Counted from the first letter of the stretch, positions 35,019-43,295 are shown. The stretch is 64,000 nucleotides of DNA from Gemmatimonadaceae bacterium (GCA_036496605.1 DASXKV010000048.1:1-64000); one strand, 5' to 3'. Numbers and translations are program-made. Notes: generated by a model from the letters alone, not told the origin.

Positions 35019-36059
35019 ATGAAGATTGGTCTCGTTGGATTCGCCGGCTCGGGGAAATCGACGGTGTTCAACACGATGACCGGACTCGTCGTCCCCGTTG
35101 GGTACGGGAGCGAGGTCCGGCTCGGTGCGGTTCGCGTGCCTGACGAGAGGATCGACGCGCTGTCAAAGATCTTCTCGCCGAAGAAGACAACGTACGCCGA
35201 GATGAGCTTCTGCGACATACCGGGCGAGCGCGGCGCGGAGCGGAAGGGGCTGTCCGCCAAGGCGCTCCAACCGATTCGGGAGCAGGACGCGCTCTGTCTC
35301 GTGCTGAGAGACTTCACGAATCCGGCGATCGAGGACGACCCGAACCCTCTTCGTGACCTCGACGCCTTTCACCTCGAGTGTGTATTCGCCGACCTCGATA
35401 TCGTCGAGCGTCGCTTGCGGCGCGGGCAGAAGGACCACGCGACGCCGCGGGAACTGGCCCAGTTCGATCTGATGAGGAACGTTCTCGAAGATGGCCGGCC
35501 ACTCCGCAGCGTCCCGGCCTCGGAGTTGGACCGCGGCGCGCTGAAGGGATACGGTTTCCTCAGCGACCTGCCGCTGCTCGTCGCGGTCAACCGTGACGAG
35601 GAACGCGCGGCGGCGCCGCTGCCTAACGACCTTGCCGCCCGAATCGGAGCGCTGAACGCTGGGGGCTTGGTGCTCTCCGCCAGCGTCGAGGCCGAGATCG
35701 CGACGATCGATGCGGCAGAGCAGGCAGCATTTCTCGAGGATTTGGGTTTATACGAGTCGGCACTCGCGCGCTTTATTCGTGCGGCGTACGACCTATTGGA
35801 TTTGATCTCGTTCTTCACCGTCGGCGCGGACGAGGTGCGCGCGTGGCCGATTCGTCGCGGCACGCTGGCTCGTCAGGCGGCCGGCCGAATTCACTCGGAT
35901 CTGGAGCGGGGCTTCATTCGAGCAGAGGTCATTCCGTACGCGACGTTCATGAGGCTCGGCTCGGAGCAGGCGGTCAAGGACGCGGGGCTGCTCCAGATCG
36001 AGGGAAAGGACCACGCCGTGCACGACGGCGACATCATGCACATTCGGTTCAACGTGTAG
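35019..36059 (+). CDS. ychF: YchF/OLA1 family ATPase
   Basis: The 346-residue protein carries the P loop GFAGSGKST at residues 7-15, the G3 motif DIPGERG near 65, and NRDE near 215 in place of the GTPase NKxD, as in YchF proteins that prefer ATP. A coiled-coil insertion spans about 110-170 (DIVERRLRRGQ). The C-terminal TGS domain starts LISFFTVGADEVRAWPIRRG near 262. YchF binds ribosomes and modulates translation and redox-stress responses. The start at 35019 is set by alignment with the family (MKIGLVGF). The G1-G3 spacing is shorter than in E. coli YchF, so it may belong to a divergent branch. Confidence 0.92.
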   Translation: MKIGLVGFAGSGKSTVFNTMTGLVVPVGYGSEVRLGAVRVPDERIDALSKIFSPKKTTYAEMSFCDIPGERGAERKGLSAKALQPIREQDALCLVLRDFTNPAIEDDPNPLRDLDAFHLECVFADLDIVERRLRRGQKDHATPRELAQFDLMRNVLEDGRPLRSVPASELDRGALKGYGFLSDLPLLVAVNRDEERAAAPLPNDLAARIGALNAGGLVLSASVEAEIATIDAAEQAAFLEDLGLYESALARFIRAAYDLLDLISFFTVGADEVRAWPIRRGTLARQAAGRIHSDLERGFIRAEVIPYATFMRLGSEQAVKDAGLLQIEGKDHAVHDGDIMHIRFNV

Positions 36060-36085
36060 ACAATGGCGAGGGCGCGCGACGTTCG

Positions 36086-36394
36086 TCAGCTAGCGCGGTC
36101 GAGAACTCGAACTTCTTTCTCGAGTCTCGCGCCGAGGTGATCACGCTCCACCTCGAGATCGTAACGCGCCTGCAGATTGAGCCAGAAGCGATCACTGGTG
36201 CCGAAATACCGCGCCAGCCTCAGCGCCGTGTCCGCCGAAATCGCTCGCGTGCCATGGACGATCTCATTGATCCGGCGCGCCGGTACGCTGATGTCCTTCG
36301 CCAATCGGTACTGGGAAACACCAAGCGGCTCGAGAAAATCGAGCGCGAGTACTTCGCCAGGATGGATTGGTGTGAGTTTGCGATGTGCCGCCAT
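36086..36394 (-). CDS. higA: HigA-type antitoxin
   Basis: The 102-residue protein begins MAAHRKLTPIHPGEVLALDF and contains a helix-turn-helix at about 22-75: GVSQYRLAKDISVPARRINEIVHG followed by RAISADTALRLARYFGTSDRFW, the standard HigA/VapI pattern. It neutralises HigB and represses the operon. It lies 29 bp downstream of the toxin gene, the inverted toxin-first order typical of higBA. The longer open frame to 36490 overlaps the toxin and is not needed. Confidence 0.93.
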   Translation of the reverse strand: MAAHRKLTPIHPGEVLALDFLEPLGVSQYRLAKDISVPARRINEIVHGTRAISADTALRLARYFGTSDRFWLNLQARYDLEVERDHLGARLEKEVRVLDRAS

Positions 36395-36423
36395 AGTTAC
36401 CGTCCTTCGCTTTGCCGCCTTGA

Positions 36424-36705
36424 TTACCGATGGTAATCCACCAGTTCGATGTCGTGTGCCCCGTCCTTCCACCGAAAACAGATTCGCCATTGGTCGTTGA
36501 CGCCAATACTGTGCTGACCGGCGCGATCGCCCTCGAGCTTTTCCAGGCGGTTGCCGGGCGGGACCCTCAGGTCCGCCAAATACTCGGCGGCATCAACGAG
36601 CCCCAGTTTGCGTAGCATGAGTCGGTGGAGTTCGGCCGGGAAACGCCGAACTCGTTCTCGGCGGAAGAGCCGTTCCGTGTCGCGATCGCCGAAACTGTGG
36701 ATCAC
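36424..36705 (-). CDS. higB: HigB-type toxin (RelE-superfamily mRNA interferase)
   Basis: The 93-residue basic protein has the HigB pattern: MIHSFGDRDTERLFRRE, LGLVDAAEYLADLRVPPGNR, LEKLEGDRAGQHSIGVND and QWRICFRWKDGAHDIELVDYH, with the C-terminal catalytic His and Arg residues in place. It cleaves mRNA on the ribosome. The GTG start lies only 5 nt after a consensus -10 box, so its mRNA is probably leaderless. Confidence 0.93.
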   Translation of the reverse strand: MIHSFGDRDTERLFRRERVRRFPAELHRLMLRKLGLVDAAEYLADLRVPPGNRLEKLEGDRAGQHSIGVNDQWRICFRWKDGAHDIELVDYHR

Positions 36706-36739
36706 TGGTAATAATAACGCGTGGCGATCATAACGTCAA
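36706..36739 (-). promoter_or_regulatory. Promoter of higBA, apparently leaderless
   Basis: On the minus strand TTGACG (36739-36734) and TATTAT (36716-36711) are separated by exactly 17 bp. The GTG of higB begins 5 nt after the -10 box, where transcription should start, leaving no room for a ribosome-binding site. Confidence 0.75.
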
Positions 36740-36782
36740 CCGTTACTATAGGCGCCAGCCTTCCCGCGCGTGCGGTCGCTAT

Positions 36783-36817
36783 TTGCAGCAGAGGTATAAC
36801 TGCGGTATACTGAGGGT
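36783..36817 (+). promoter_or_regulatory. Promoter and operator-like palindrome of the MazEF-like pair
   Basis: TTGCAG (36783-36788) and TATACT (36806-36811) are 17 bp apart and the ATG starts 6 nt after the -10 box, again predicting a leaderless mRNA. GTATA and TATAC form an inverted repeat with a 7-nt spacer overlapping the -10 box, a plausible antitoxin binding site. GAGGG also lies between -10 and ATG but is too close to act normally. Confidence 0.7.
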
Positions 36818-37054
36818 ATGAAAACAGCGATTTCCCTCCCGGACGATCTCTTCGCGGCGGTCGATGTGCTCGCGCGCAAGCTCGGCATTCCCCGCAGCCG
36901 ACTGGTCGCCGAGGCGCTGGCGGAGTACGTCGCCAAACATCGGCACGGCCGAGTGACCGAGCAGCTCGATGCGGTCTACACCGCCGAATCGTCGGCCGTC
37001 GATGAGCCGGTTCGTCGCGCGCAGCGACGCGTCGTGAAGCGAAACGATTGGTGA
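36818..37054 (+). CDS. Ribbon-helix-helix antitoxin (MazE-like)
   Basis: The 78-residue protein starts MKTAISLPDDLFAAVDVLAR, the beta strand and first helix of a ribbon-helix-helix DNA-binding domain, followed by RSRLVAEALAEYVAKH. The acidic/neutral C-terminal tail should bind the toxin encoded next. The toxin start overlaps its stop codon (GTGA), giving translational coupling. Confidence 0.9.
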   Translation: MKTAISLPDDLFAAVDVLARKLGIPRSRLVAEALAEYVAKHRHGRVTEQLDAVYTAESSAVDEPVRRAQRRVVKRNDW

Positions 37055-37392
37055 TCGAGCGCGGTGACGTGTGGTGGGCGGAGCTCGAGGAGCCGCGTGG
37101 ATCAGCGCCGGGATTTCGCCGGCCGCTCGTCGTCGTTCAGATCAATGCGTTCAACAGGAGCCGCATTCAGACCGTCGTGTGTGTCGTGTTGAGCTCCAAC
37201 CTTCGCCTCGCGGATGCACCGGGGAACGTCGTCGTGGCCAAGCGAGACGCTGGCCTTCCCAAAGATTCAGTGGCCAATATCTCGCAGATCGTCACGGTCG
37301 ATCGAGAGGTGCTGACGGAGCGCGCCGGCAAACTACCGCCGCTCGTGCGCGAGCGGATCGACCGCGGCTTACGACTCGTCCTGGGGCTCTGA
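37051..37392 (+). CDS. MazF/PemK-type endoribonuclease toxin
   Basis: The 113-residue protein has the PemK/MazF fold signature: IERGDVWWAELEEPRGSAPG with the conserved GDVWW strand, then RRPLVVVQINAFNRSRIQTV, then VVCVVLSSNL and LPKDSVANISQIVTVDR, in which the SxxN..Q segment contributes to RNA cleavage. GTG at 37051 overlaps the antitoxin stop; a TTG one codon earlier is also possible. With higBA 340 bp upstream and opposite, two toxin modules sit back to back. Confidence 0.92.
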   Translation: MIERGDVWWAELEEPRGSAPGFRRPLVVVQINAFNRSRIQTVVCVVLSSNLRLADAPGNVVVAKRDAGLPKDSVANISQIVTVDREVLTERAGKLPPLVRERIDRGLRLVLGL

Positions 37393-37524
37393 GCATCTGC
37401 TGAAGCGCAGAGTTCCCAAACGGCTCGCGCAGTCTGGAACTTCGCGCTCTTTCGCACTTCGCGCCTTTACAGAGATTGACTGATCGCGAGAATATGCGTC
37501 CTTCCCTCCGCCAAGGCCCCGCCG

Positions 37525-38985
37525 ATGACCGACCAGCTCTCCCGCCGAACCTTCGCCAAGCTCACGGGTGCCGCCGCGCTCGGCGCCGCGAACGTCCCCC
37601 TCGTCAGGCAGGCGGCACACGCCGCCCAGGCGGCCGCGTCGCCGCGCTCGTTCCCGACGGGCTTCCTCTGGGGAACCGCAACCGCGTCCTATCAAGTCGA
37701 GGGCGCCGTCGCCGAAGACGGACGCCTGCCGTCGATCTGGGACAGCTTCTCCCATACGCCCGGGAAAGTCGCCAACAACGCCACCGGTGACGTCGCCGAC
37801 GACCACTACCATCGCTACAAGGACGACGTCCAGCTCATGAAAGCGCTCGGCGTCAAGGCATACAGATTCTCAATCGCATGGCCACGGGTGTTCCCCAAGG
37901 GAAGCGGCGCGCCTAACGCCAAGGGCCTCGACTTCTACAACCGCCTCGTGGACGAGCTGTTGGCCAACGGCATCGAGCCCTTCGCCACGCTCTACCACTG
38001 GGACTTGCCGCAGGCGCTCCAGGATCGTGTCGGCGGCTGGGAGTCGCGTGAAACGTCGGAAGCGTTCGGAAAGTACGCCGGCTATGTCGCTCAGCACCTC
38101 ACCGATCGCGTGAAGCGCATTTTCACGATCAATGAATTCGGCGCTTTCATGGAGCTGGGGTACGGCATCGGCATCCACGCGCCGGGAATCAAGCTGCCGC
38201 CCGCGCGCCTCTATCAGGCGCGTCATAACGGTGTGCTCGGCCACGGGCTCGCGGTGCAAGCCATCCGCGCCAACGGCAAATCGGGCACACGGGTAGGGTT
38301 GGCGGAGAACCTCGTGGTGGGCGTGCCGGTGATCGAGAGCGCGGAACACATTGCCGCGGCGGAGAAGGCGACGCGCGACATCAACTCCCAGTACCTCACC
38401 GTCATCATGGAAGGGAAGTACACGGATGCATACGTCGCGCGCATGGGCGCTGATGCGCCGCGAGTCACGCGGGAAGACCTAACGACGATCTCTACACCTA
38501 TGGATTTCGTCGGCATCAACATCTATCAGCCAACGTTCGTGCGCGCCGACGCGGGTCCGAGCGGTTATGCCGTCGTGCCGAATCCGCCGTCGTACCCGCA
38601 CATGATCTCGCCGTGGCTGTTTATAGGACCAGAGGTGTTGTACTGGGGCCCGCACCATGTCGCGAAGATCTGGAACGTGAAGGAAATTTATATCACAGAA
38701 AACGGGACTTCCTCGTCGGACCTTCCCGCCGCGGACGGGAAGGTGTACGACACCGACCGCATCATGTTCCTGCGCAACTATCTCAGTCAGCTCCAGCGCG
38801 CCGTGGCCGACGGCGTGCCCGTGCAGGGCTACTTCCTCTGGAGCCTGATGGACAACTTCGAGTGGGCCGACGGGTACGGGAACCGGTTCGGCCTCCACTA
38901 TGTGGACTACGCCACACAGCGTCGCACGCCCAAGTTGAGCGCCGCGTTCTACCGCGAGGTCATCGCCCAGAACGCGGTGGCGTAG
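37525..38985 (+). CDS. Tat-exported GH1 beta-glucosidase
   Basis: The 486-residue glycosidase has a Tat signal (LSRRTFAKLTGAAALGAANV) and then a GH1 barrel: FPTGFLWGTATASYQVEGA near 44, YRFSIAWPRVFPKG near 115, TLYHWDLPQAL near 155, acid/base Glu in FTINEFGAF near 200, nucleophile Glu in IYITENGTSS near 390, and GYFLWSLMDNFEWADGYGNRFG near 430. The usual NEP at the acid/base is NEF here, an unusual change next to the catalytic residue. It probably hydrolyses beta-glucosides in the periplasm. Its 3' end overlaps the restored 3' end of the frameshifted Uma2 gene on the other strand. Confidence 0.93.
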   Translation: MTDQLSRRTFAKLTGAAALGAANVPLVRQAAHAAQAAASPRSFPTGFLWGTATASYQVEGAVAEDGRLPSIWDSFSHTPGKVANNATGDVADDHYHRYKDDVQLMKALGVKAYRFSIAWPRVFPKGSGAPNAKGLDFYNRLVDELLANGIEPFATLYHWDLPQALQDRVGGWESRETSEAFGKYAGYVAQHLTDRVKRIFTINEFGAFMELGYGIGIHAPGIKLPPARLYQARHNGVLGHGLAVQAIRANGKSGTRVGLAENLVVGVPVIESAEHIAAAEKATRDINSQYLTVIMEGKYTDAYVARMGADAPRVTREDLTTISTPMDFVGINIYQPTFVRADAGPSGYAVVPNPPSYPHMISPWLFIGPEVLYWGPHHVAKIWNVKEIYITENGTSSSDLPAADGKVYDTDRIMFLRNYLSQLQRAVADGVPVQGYFLWSLMDNFEWADGYGNRFGLHYVDYATQRRTPKLSAAFYREVIAQNAVA

Positions 38986-39576
38986 CGTTCGGAGCGTAGG
39001 CGCCGACGACGTCGAACAACGACACGAGGTCGATCGTCAGCGACTCGTTAGGCCCGGGCGGGGCCAGAGCAACGACGAGGCGAGCACTTCGGCGTGGCGA
39101 TCGCCAGGCCGCCATCGCTCGACCAGCCGGCGAGACAGGTCGACGACCCAGTACTCCGGCACGGCGACGCGCTGAAGGAAGCGCCGCTTGATCACTCGGT
39201 CTCGCGTCCGGCTGCTGGGCGAGAGAACTTCGATGGCGAGGAGCAACGTTGTGATCTCGACCCAGTCGCGTGCGTGCGAGAGCGCGGCAGGCACGACGAA
39301 GAGGTCGGGCTGGATGATCGAGTCTTTCTCGAGCTCGAGATCGGCCGGACTGCCGAGGACGCGGCCGAGTGCGTGGTGCGCGACGTACGGCTTGAGTACA
39401 TCACGGAGCAGTTCGAGCATTTCCTGGTGAGCGAGCCGCGGTGCCGGCGTCACGATCAACTCGCCGTCGATCGCCTCGTAGCGAGGCCAATGTGTCGGCG
39501 ACGCTTCCATGAGCGCGCGAACGTCGTACGCGGTCCAGCGCTTCGGATAGGTTCGATGCGTGAGAGGCATTGCCAT
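38960..39576 (-). pseudogene. Uma2 family nuclease with a C-terminal frameshift
   Basis: The frame from MAMPLTHRTYPKRW encodes the Uma2 (PD-(D/E)xK) core: RYEAIDGELIVTPAP, IIQPDLFVVP, LLAIEVLSPSSRTRDRVIKR and VPEYWVVDLSRRLVERW. It then stops at 39037 after LLWPRPGLTSR. In the next frame the typical Uma2 end ESLTIDLVSLFDVVGA follows and runs to a TGA at 38960-38962, so one base was lost in the C-rich run near 39060. The catalytic core is intact, and the truncated protein might still fold. Uma2 proteins are predicted nucleases of unknown role. Confidence 0.75.
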
Positions 39577-39714
39577 ACAATGCTCGGCACTCCGCGAACG
39601 TGGCAAGAGACGGAACGAGTCACGCCGCATATTGCTGAGGTCGCGAAAGTGTGGTGGCATCATTCGGATTCGGCCAAGCGCTGAAACGCATCGTTACTTC
39701 GCGCCGTTCCGAAC

Positions 39715-40343
39715 TGATTCGGTGACGGACCGGACTCTGCGCAGTGCCAGTGTCTGCCGATGCCGAGTAGACAGGTGCAGCGCCGAGGAGGTAGTGTATG
39801 GCCATGGCGATCAGCGTCCCGCGGTACACCATTGCCGATCTCGAGCGGTTCCCTAACGACGGAAGCCGCTACGAGCTGCTGGACGGAGTTCTGATTGTGA
39901 CTCCGGCGCCATCGCACGCGCATCAGATCATTGCGAATCGCTTGCATTTTCGCCTTACGCAAGCGCTAATGGTCCCGGGTTTCGCGCAGGTCGTCGGTCC
40001 GGGAGCCATAACGGTGCCTCCGAGAACGCAACTGGAGCCGGACATTCTGGTTCACCCGGCGCGCTTCCCAGTCGACTCCAAGTGGGAAGAGATCGACGAG
40101 CACTGGCTCGCCGTGGAGGTGTTGAGCCGGTCATCCCGCGTCTATGATCGCGAGATCAAACGCGACGCCTACATCGCGCTCGGTGTGCAAGAAGTTTGGC
40201 TCGTCGATCGCTGGAGGAAAGTGGTGGAGGTGTCGCGCGCGAGCGCGCCAGCGAAGATCGTACGCGACGTCCTGCACTGGCATATGCCAACGCTCGAGTT
40301 GGACATCGACATTCTGCTCACCGAGACTTTTGCGGGACTCTGA
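39715..40343. repeat. Direct repeat with 44854-45494 (Uma2 duplication)
   Basis: The segment from TGATTCGGTG through the end of the Uma2 gene recurs 5,139 bp downstream in the same orientation. Offsets are identical at the left edge and at the start codon, so the upstream 83 bp align almost without gaps. The two copies flank the inositol oxygenase, cupin, PepSY, vapBC and hydrolase genes. Confidence 0.8.
39798..40343 (+). CDS. Uma2 family endonuclease, copy 1
   Basis: The 181-residue protein has the PD-(D/E)xK nuclease core: RYELLDGVLIVTPAPSHAHQ near 24, TQLEPDILVHPARFP near 77 with the catalytic Asp, HWLAVEVLSRSSRVYDREIK near 102 with Glu-x-Leu/Ser, and VQEVWLVDRWRKVVEV near 128. A perfect GAGGAGG lies 6 nt before the ATG. 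It is ~80 percent identical by eye to the copy at 44937, including the upstream DNA. It is divergent from the frameshifted Uma2 gene. Confidence 0.9.
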   Translation: MAMAISVPRYTIADLERFPNDGSRYELLDGVLIVTPAPSHAHQIIANRLHFRLTQALMVPGFAQVVGPGAITVPPRTQLEPDILVHPARFPVDSKWEEIDEHWLAVEVLSRSSRVYDREIKRDAYIALGVQEVWLVDRWRKVVEVSRASAPAKIVRDVLHWHMPTLELDIDILLTETFAGL

Positions 40344-40350
40344 TGCCGAC

Positions 40351-41223
40351 TTACCAATCGAGTACTGGCGGGAAGTACTCAGCGATCAGTTCCTCATAGT
40401 ACGGGCGCAAGCTACGCACGTTGGGCCGTTCGTGACCCTTGGAGTAGAGATCGTAGGAATTGAACGCCCGCACCCATTTTAGCATCTGGCGATCCTGCTC
40501 GTTCAGCAGATGGGTGTACCCGCCTTCGCGGTGGATCGCATAGCACGAGTGATAGCGGATCATCGCGAGCGCCTCGGCTGGCAGGTAATCCTTCGCGACG
40601 TGATACATGTACTCGTCATGCCCCCAAGAGAGGTGCACGTCGTCGAGGCCGCATCCCTCGGAGTAGATGCCGCAGGCCGTCTGGTACTCGGGCGTCTGTT
40701 TGTCCGGGTTCTCGGCGAAGAACTCGGGGAACACCACCTTGTCGCTGAATGCGCAACCCACCGGGAACGTATCGCCGACCACTGCCCACTGGGGTTCGCC
40801 GAATAGATACAGAATCTTGCCGAGGTCGTGCACGAGTCCGGTGAGGACGAACCACCGTGGGTGGCCATCCTGGCGGATCGCCTCCGCTGTCTGGAGCAGG
40901 TGCTCGATTTGGCTGAAATCCGCGTCCGGATCGCTGTCATCGATCAGCGTATTCAGGAACTCCATACCCTCCCAGACGCCCATGCGCTTGGTGCGCAGAG
41001 GCAGGTATTGCCGCTTCTTGGCTTCGACGAAGTCGACTGTCTGATGGCGATGGTTCAATCGATAGAACTCGCGAATCCCCGGACGGACGTTCTGCGAGTA
41101 GTCGCGGAACGCGGCGCCTGCACTGCTGCTATCATGCGCCGGGAGCGAGTCAGCAGCCGGGTAGCGAGCAGCCAGCGACTCTTCCCAATCGTCGACGTGA
41201 TGCATGGGCCCATCGTTCTTCAT
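40351..41223 (-). CDS. myo-Inositol oxygenase (MIOX)
   Basis: The 290-residue protein, the usual MIOX length, converts myo-inositol to D-glucuronate using a di-iron centre and O2. All six metal ligands of the family are visible: His in IEHLLQTAE, His-Asp in [12 protein letters not shown], His in [12 protein letters not shown], His in [16 protein letters not shown] and Asp in [11 protein letters not shown]. The substrate-side motif [20 protein letters not shown] is also present. The start at 41223 ([14 protein letters not shown]) matches family length. MIOX is best known from eukaryotes and is sporadic in bacteria. No uronate or inositol catabolic genes adjoin it, so its product would feed a pathway encoded elsewhere. 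Confidence 0.93.
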   Translation of the reverse strand: MKNDGPMHHVDDWEESLAARYPAADSLPAHDSSSAGAAFRDYSQNVRPGIREFYRLNHRHQTVDFVEAKKRQYLPLRTKRMGVWEGMEFLNTLIDDSDPDADFSQIEHLLQTAEAIRQDGHPRWFVLTGLVHDLGKILYLFGEPQWAVVGDTFPVGCAFSDKVVFPEFFAENPDKQTPEYQTACGIYSEGCGLDDVHLSWGHDEYMYHVAKDYLPAEALAMIRYHSCYAIHREGGYTHLLNEQDRQMLKWVRAFNSYDLYSKGHERPNVRSLRPYYEELIAEYFPPVLDW

Positions 41224-41228
41224 GGCGC

Positions 41229-41280
41229 GACCAAACTGAGCAAGCGCCAGACCACGTCGCACGGTGAACCGAGTTTGGTC
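41229..41280. promoter_or_regulatory. Inverted repeat upstream of inositol oxygenase
   Basis: GACCAAACT (41229-41237) and AGTTTGGTC (41272-41280) form a perfect 9-bp inverted repeat 34 bp apart, starting 5 bp upstream of the inositol oxygenase start codon. It may be an operator for that gene or a looping site; it is unassigned. Confidence 0.35.
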
Positions 41281-41282
41281 GA

Positions 41283-41417
41283 GTGAACATCTCGATCCCG
41301 GCACTGCTGTTCACGATGTCGACGCAGCCATGGAAGAAGGATTCGACCAAAGTCGTGAGTGCGAAGATCAATTTCGTCCGCGTGCACGACCGTATGCAGT
41401 TAGGCAGCAACGGATGA
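41283..41417 (+). CDS. Possible 44-residue ORF or gene remnant
   Basis: A GTG-initiated frame in the divergent gap encodes a peptide with [20 protein letters not shown] followed by [19 protein letters not shown]. About three quarters of its third codon positions are G or C, as in real genes of this genome, but there is no clear ribosome-binding site and no recognised family. It could be a small protein or the 3' end of a lost gene. Confidence 0.25.
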   Translation: MNISIPALLFTMSTQPWKKDSTKVVSAKINFVRVHDRMQLGSNG

Positions 41418-41461
41418 CGACTAGAAGATTGCCAACGTTGAGGGGGACATCCGAGGTGAAA

Positions 41462-42022
41462 ATGCGAAGAGTCCATCTGCCGGGCCCTATTCTCGCGTTC
41501 GTTTTGGGCTGTCATCCTGGCGGCGCCCTTTCCGGCTCCCAGACGAATCCTATGCCGCCGCAACCGACCGTGATTCCAGCCGGCGGAGGTGAAAGACGTT
41601 TTCTGCGCGGTGGTACGGCGCCACTGCTCATAAAAGTGGATCCAGTAAATACGGGCTCTCAGCGCATGGTACTCGGATTCTCCGAGCTGCCGCCCGGCGA
41701 TGCCATCGGCATTCATCGACATCTCCAAGAGGATGAGATTATTGTCATCACTCGTGGAACCGCACGAGTGCAGCTAGGGAACAAGTTCATGACGGCGTCA
41801 GCGGGAGCAACGGTCTACATACCACAGGGGACGTGCATCGGCGTAACCAATGCCGGCCCCGACACGTTATCCAACTTCTTCGTGTTTTCGTCGCCGGGGT
41901 TCGAGCGCGCGCTCCGCGCGGTTTCTTCTGCGCCTGGCGAGCCGCCGAAAGCATTGACGCCGCAGCTTCGACACACAGCATTCGAAGACGCTCATGCCGT
42001 CGCAGATCCATTGGATTGCTGA
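41462..42022 (+). CDS. Cupin-domain lipoprotein
   Basis: The 186-residue protein starts MRRVHLPGPILAFVLGC, a lipoprotein signal with lipobox VLGC. The mature part is a single cupin: LGFSELPPGDAIGIHRHLQE near 85 (metal-binding HxH..E) and VYIPQGTCIGVTNAGPDTL near 130, where the second-motif histidine is replaced by Cys or Thr, so metal binding may be partial. The start is placed at the signal peptide because the 66 codons upstream are not signal-like. It is followed 21 bp later by the PepSY protein gene; the two are likely co-transcribed. Confidence 0.85.
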   Translation: MRRVHLPGPILAFVLGCHPGGALSGSQTNPMPPQPTVIPAGGGERRFLRGGTAPLLIKVDPVNTGSQRMVLGFSELPPGDAIGIHRHLQEDEIIVITRGTARVQLGNKFMTASAGATVYIPQGTCIGVTNAGPDTLSNFFVFSSPGFERALRAVSSAPGEPPKALTPQLRHTAFEDAHAVADPLDC

Positions 42023-42043
42023 TCGGCCGGTCCGGAGACGAGC

Positions 42044-43090
42044 ATGCATCGCGCCTTCTTGATCGCTCATCGCTGCCTCGGACTCGTCGTCGCGGTCTTT
42101 CTCGTGGTCGTCGCGGTAAGCGGCGGCCTGCTCGTGCTCGAAGGACCCGTCAGCCGCGCGCGACAGCCGCACGTGGTGCCGGCCGGTTCTCCCTTGCCGC
42201 TCGACACACTGGTTATGCGTGCGCGCGCGACAGCGGGCGGCGGCGATGTGGTGATGATGAGCTTGGGCGACTCGCCCGACGTCGCTTGGGGCGTCGTCCT
42301 CTCGACGTCTAACATCTTGGTTAACCCATACACCGGCGCGATCCTAACGAGCCCGCCGGGCCCCGATCCGCTGGTGGCGTTCATGCGGAAGGTGCACCTC
42401 CTCCACACGCAACTCCTCGGCGGCCGAGTTGGCAATGCGATTGTCGTTGGCGTGACCTTCGTCGCCCTCTTCCTCGTCCTCAGCGGCGTCGTCGTCTGGT
42501 GGCGGGACAAGCTCTGGCGCGTGAACACGAGCGGGTCGTGGAAACGGATCAACTTCGATCTCCACCACTCGCTCGGAATCTGGGCGGCGGTGGTCCTGCT
42601 CATCATCACGTCCACCGGCATCTGGGTTCGTTATGCGACCGTCGATGAGTGGATGCGAAAGTTGACCAGTTCGCCGACGCCTCGCATTCCTTCTCAGCCG
42701 GCAGCCGATCCGGGGATGCCACTGCTGTCTCTGGATTCCATCGCGGCGGCGGCGCGAGCATCTGTCCCCGGTGCCGCGATTATGAACATTCAGCTGCCGC
42801 CCGGGCCGAAGCTTCCGGCGATGGTGCAGCTCAAGTATCCAGAGGACCACACGCCCGCGGGACGCAGCCGAGTGTTCGTCGACAAGTACCGGGGGACGGT
42901 GCTGCTGGCGATGAGTACGCGAACGGCGGAAGCTGGACAGCACATGATCGACATCAAACGATCGTTGCACACAGGCGATATCTACGGCATGCCGACGCAG
43001 ATTCTCTGGATGCTGGGCGCGTTCCTTCTCGCCACGCAGGCTGTCACGGGCGTGTTGATGTGGTGGAACGCGAAGCGCAGACTGGTTTAG
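42044..43090 (+). CDS. PepSY-associated transmembrane protein
   Basis: The 348-residue protein has four transmembrane helices and two periplasmic PepSY-like domains. TM1 (AFLIAHRCLGLVVAVFLVVV, with a His that could bind haem), TM2 near 140 (IVVGVTFVALFLVLSGVVVW), TM3 near 185 (HHSLGIWAAVVLLIITSTGI) and TM4 at the end (LGAFLLATQAVTGVLMWWNA) match the PiuB/PepSY family, often linked to iron-siderophore reduction or membrane electron transfer. Paired His residues near the helices could hold haem. No siderophore receptor adjoins it here. Confidence 0.9.
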   Translation: MHRAFLIAHRCLGLVVAVFLVVVAVSGGLLVLEGPVSRARQPHVVPAGSPLPLDTLVMRARATAGGGDVVMMSLGDSPDVAWGVVLSTSNILVNPYTGAILTSPPGPDPLVAFMRKVHLLHTQLLGGRVGNAIVVGVTFVALFLVLSGVVVWWRDKLWRVNTSGSWKRINFDLHHSLGIWAAVVLLIITSTGIWVRYATVDEWMRKLTSSPTPRIPSQPAADPGMPLLSLDSIAAAARASVPGAAIMNIQLPPGPKLPAMVQLKYPEDHTPAGRSRVFVDKYRGTVLLAMSTRTAEAGQHMIDIKRSLHTGDIYGMPTQILWMLGAFLLATQAVTGVLMWWNAKRRLV

Positions 43091-43137
43091 CCATCGCTGG
43101 CTGACGTCGCCGGAGTCGTGAAAGGATGGGCAAGACC

Positions 43138-43295
43138 TCACGCTTCGATGACATCGACGCCGTACTGAGCAAAGGCCGGATCGTGCGTGGCGATGGTGTA
43201 GCCTTCGTCGAGCGCGTGCGCGATGAGCAGGCGATCGAATGGATCACGGCAGTGATGGCCCACAGGAGAACATGCGTGTCGACGAATACCTTCAC
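43138..43295 (-). pseudogene. vapC (PIN-domain toxin) with internal deletion
   Basis: The GTG start overlaps the antitoxin stop (GTGA) and is followed by MKVFVDTHVLLWA, the first PIN strand with its catalytic Asp. The next codons, in another frame, read HHCRDPFDRLLIAHALDEG and then YTIATHDPAFAQYGVDVIEA, which is the normal C-terminal third of a VapC. About 75-80 codons between them, including the central acidic residues, are missing and the junction changes frame. The toxin is therefore dead while its antitoxin gene remains intact. Confidence 0.85.
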
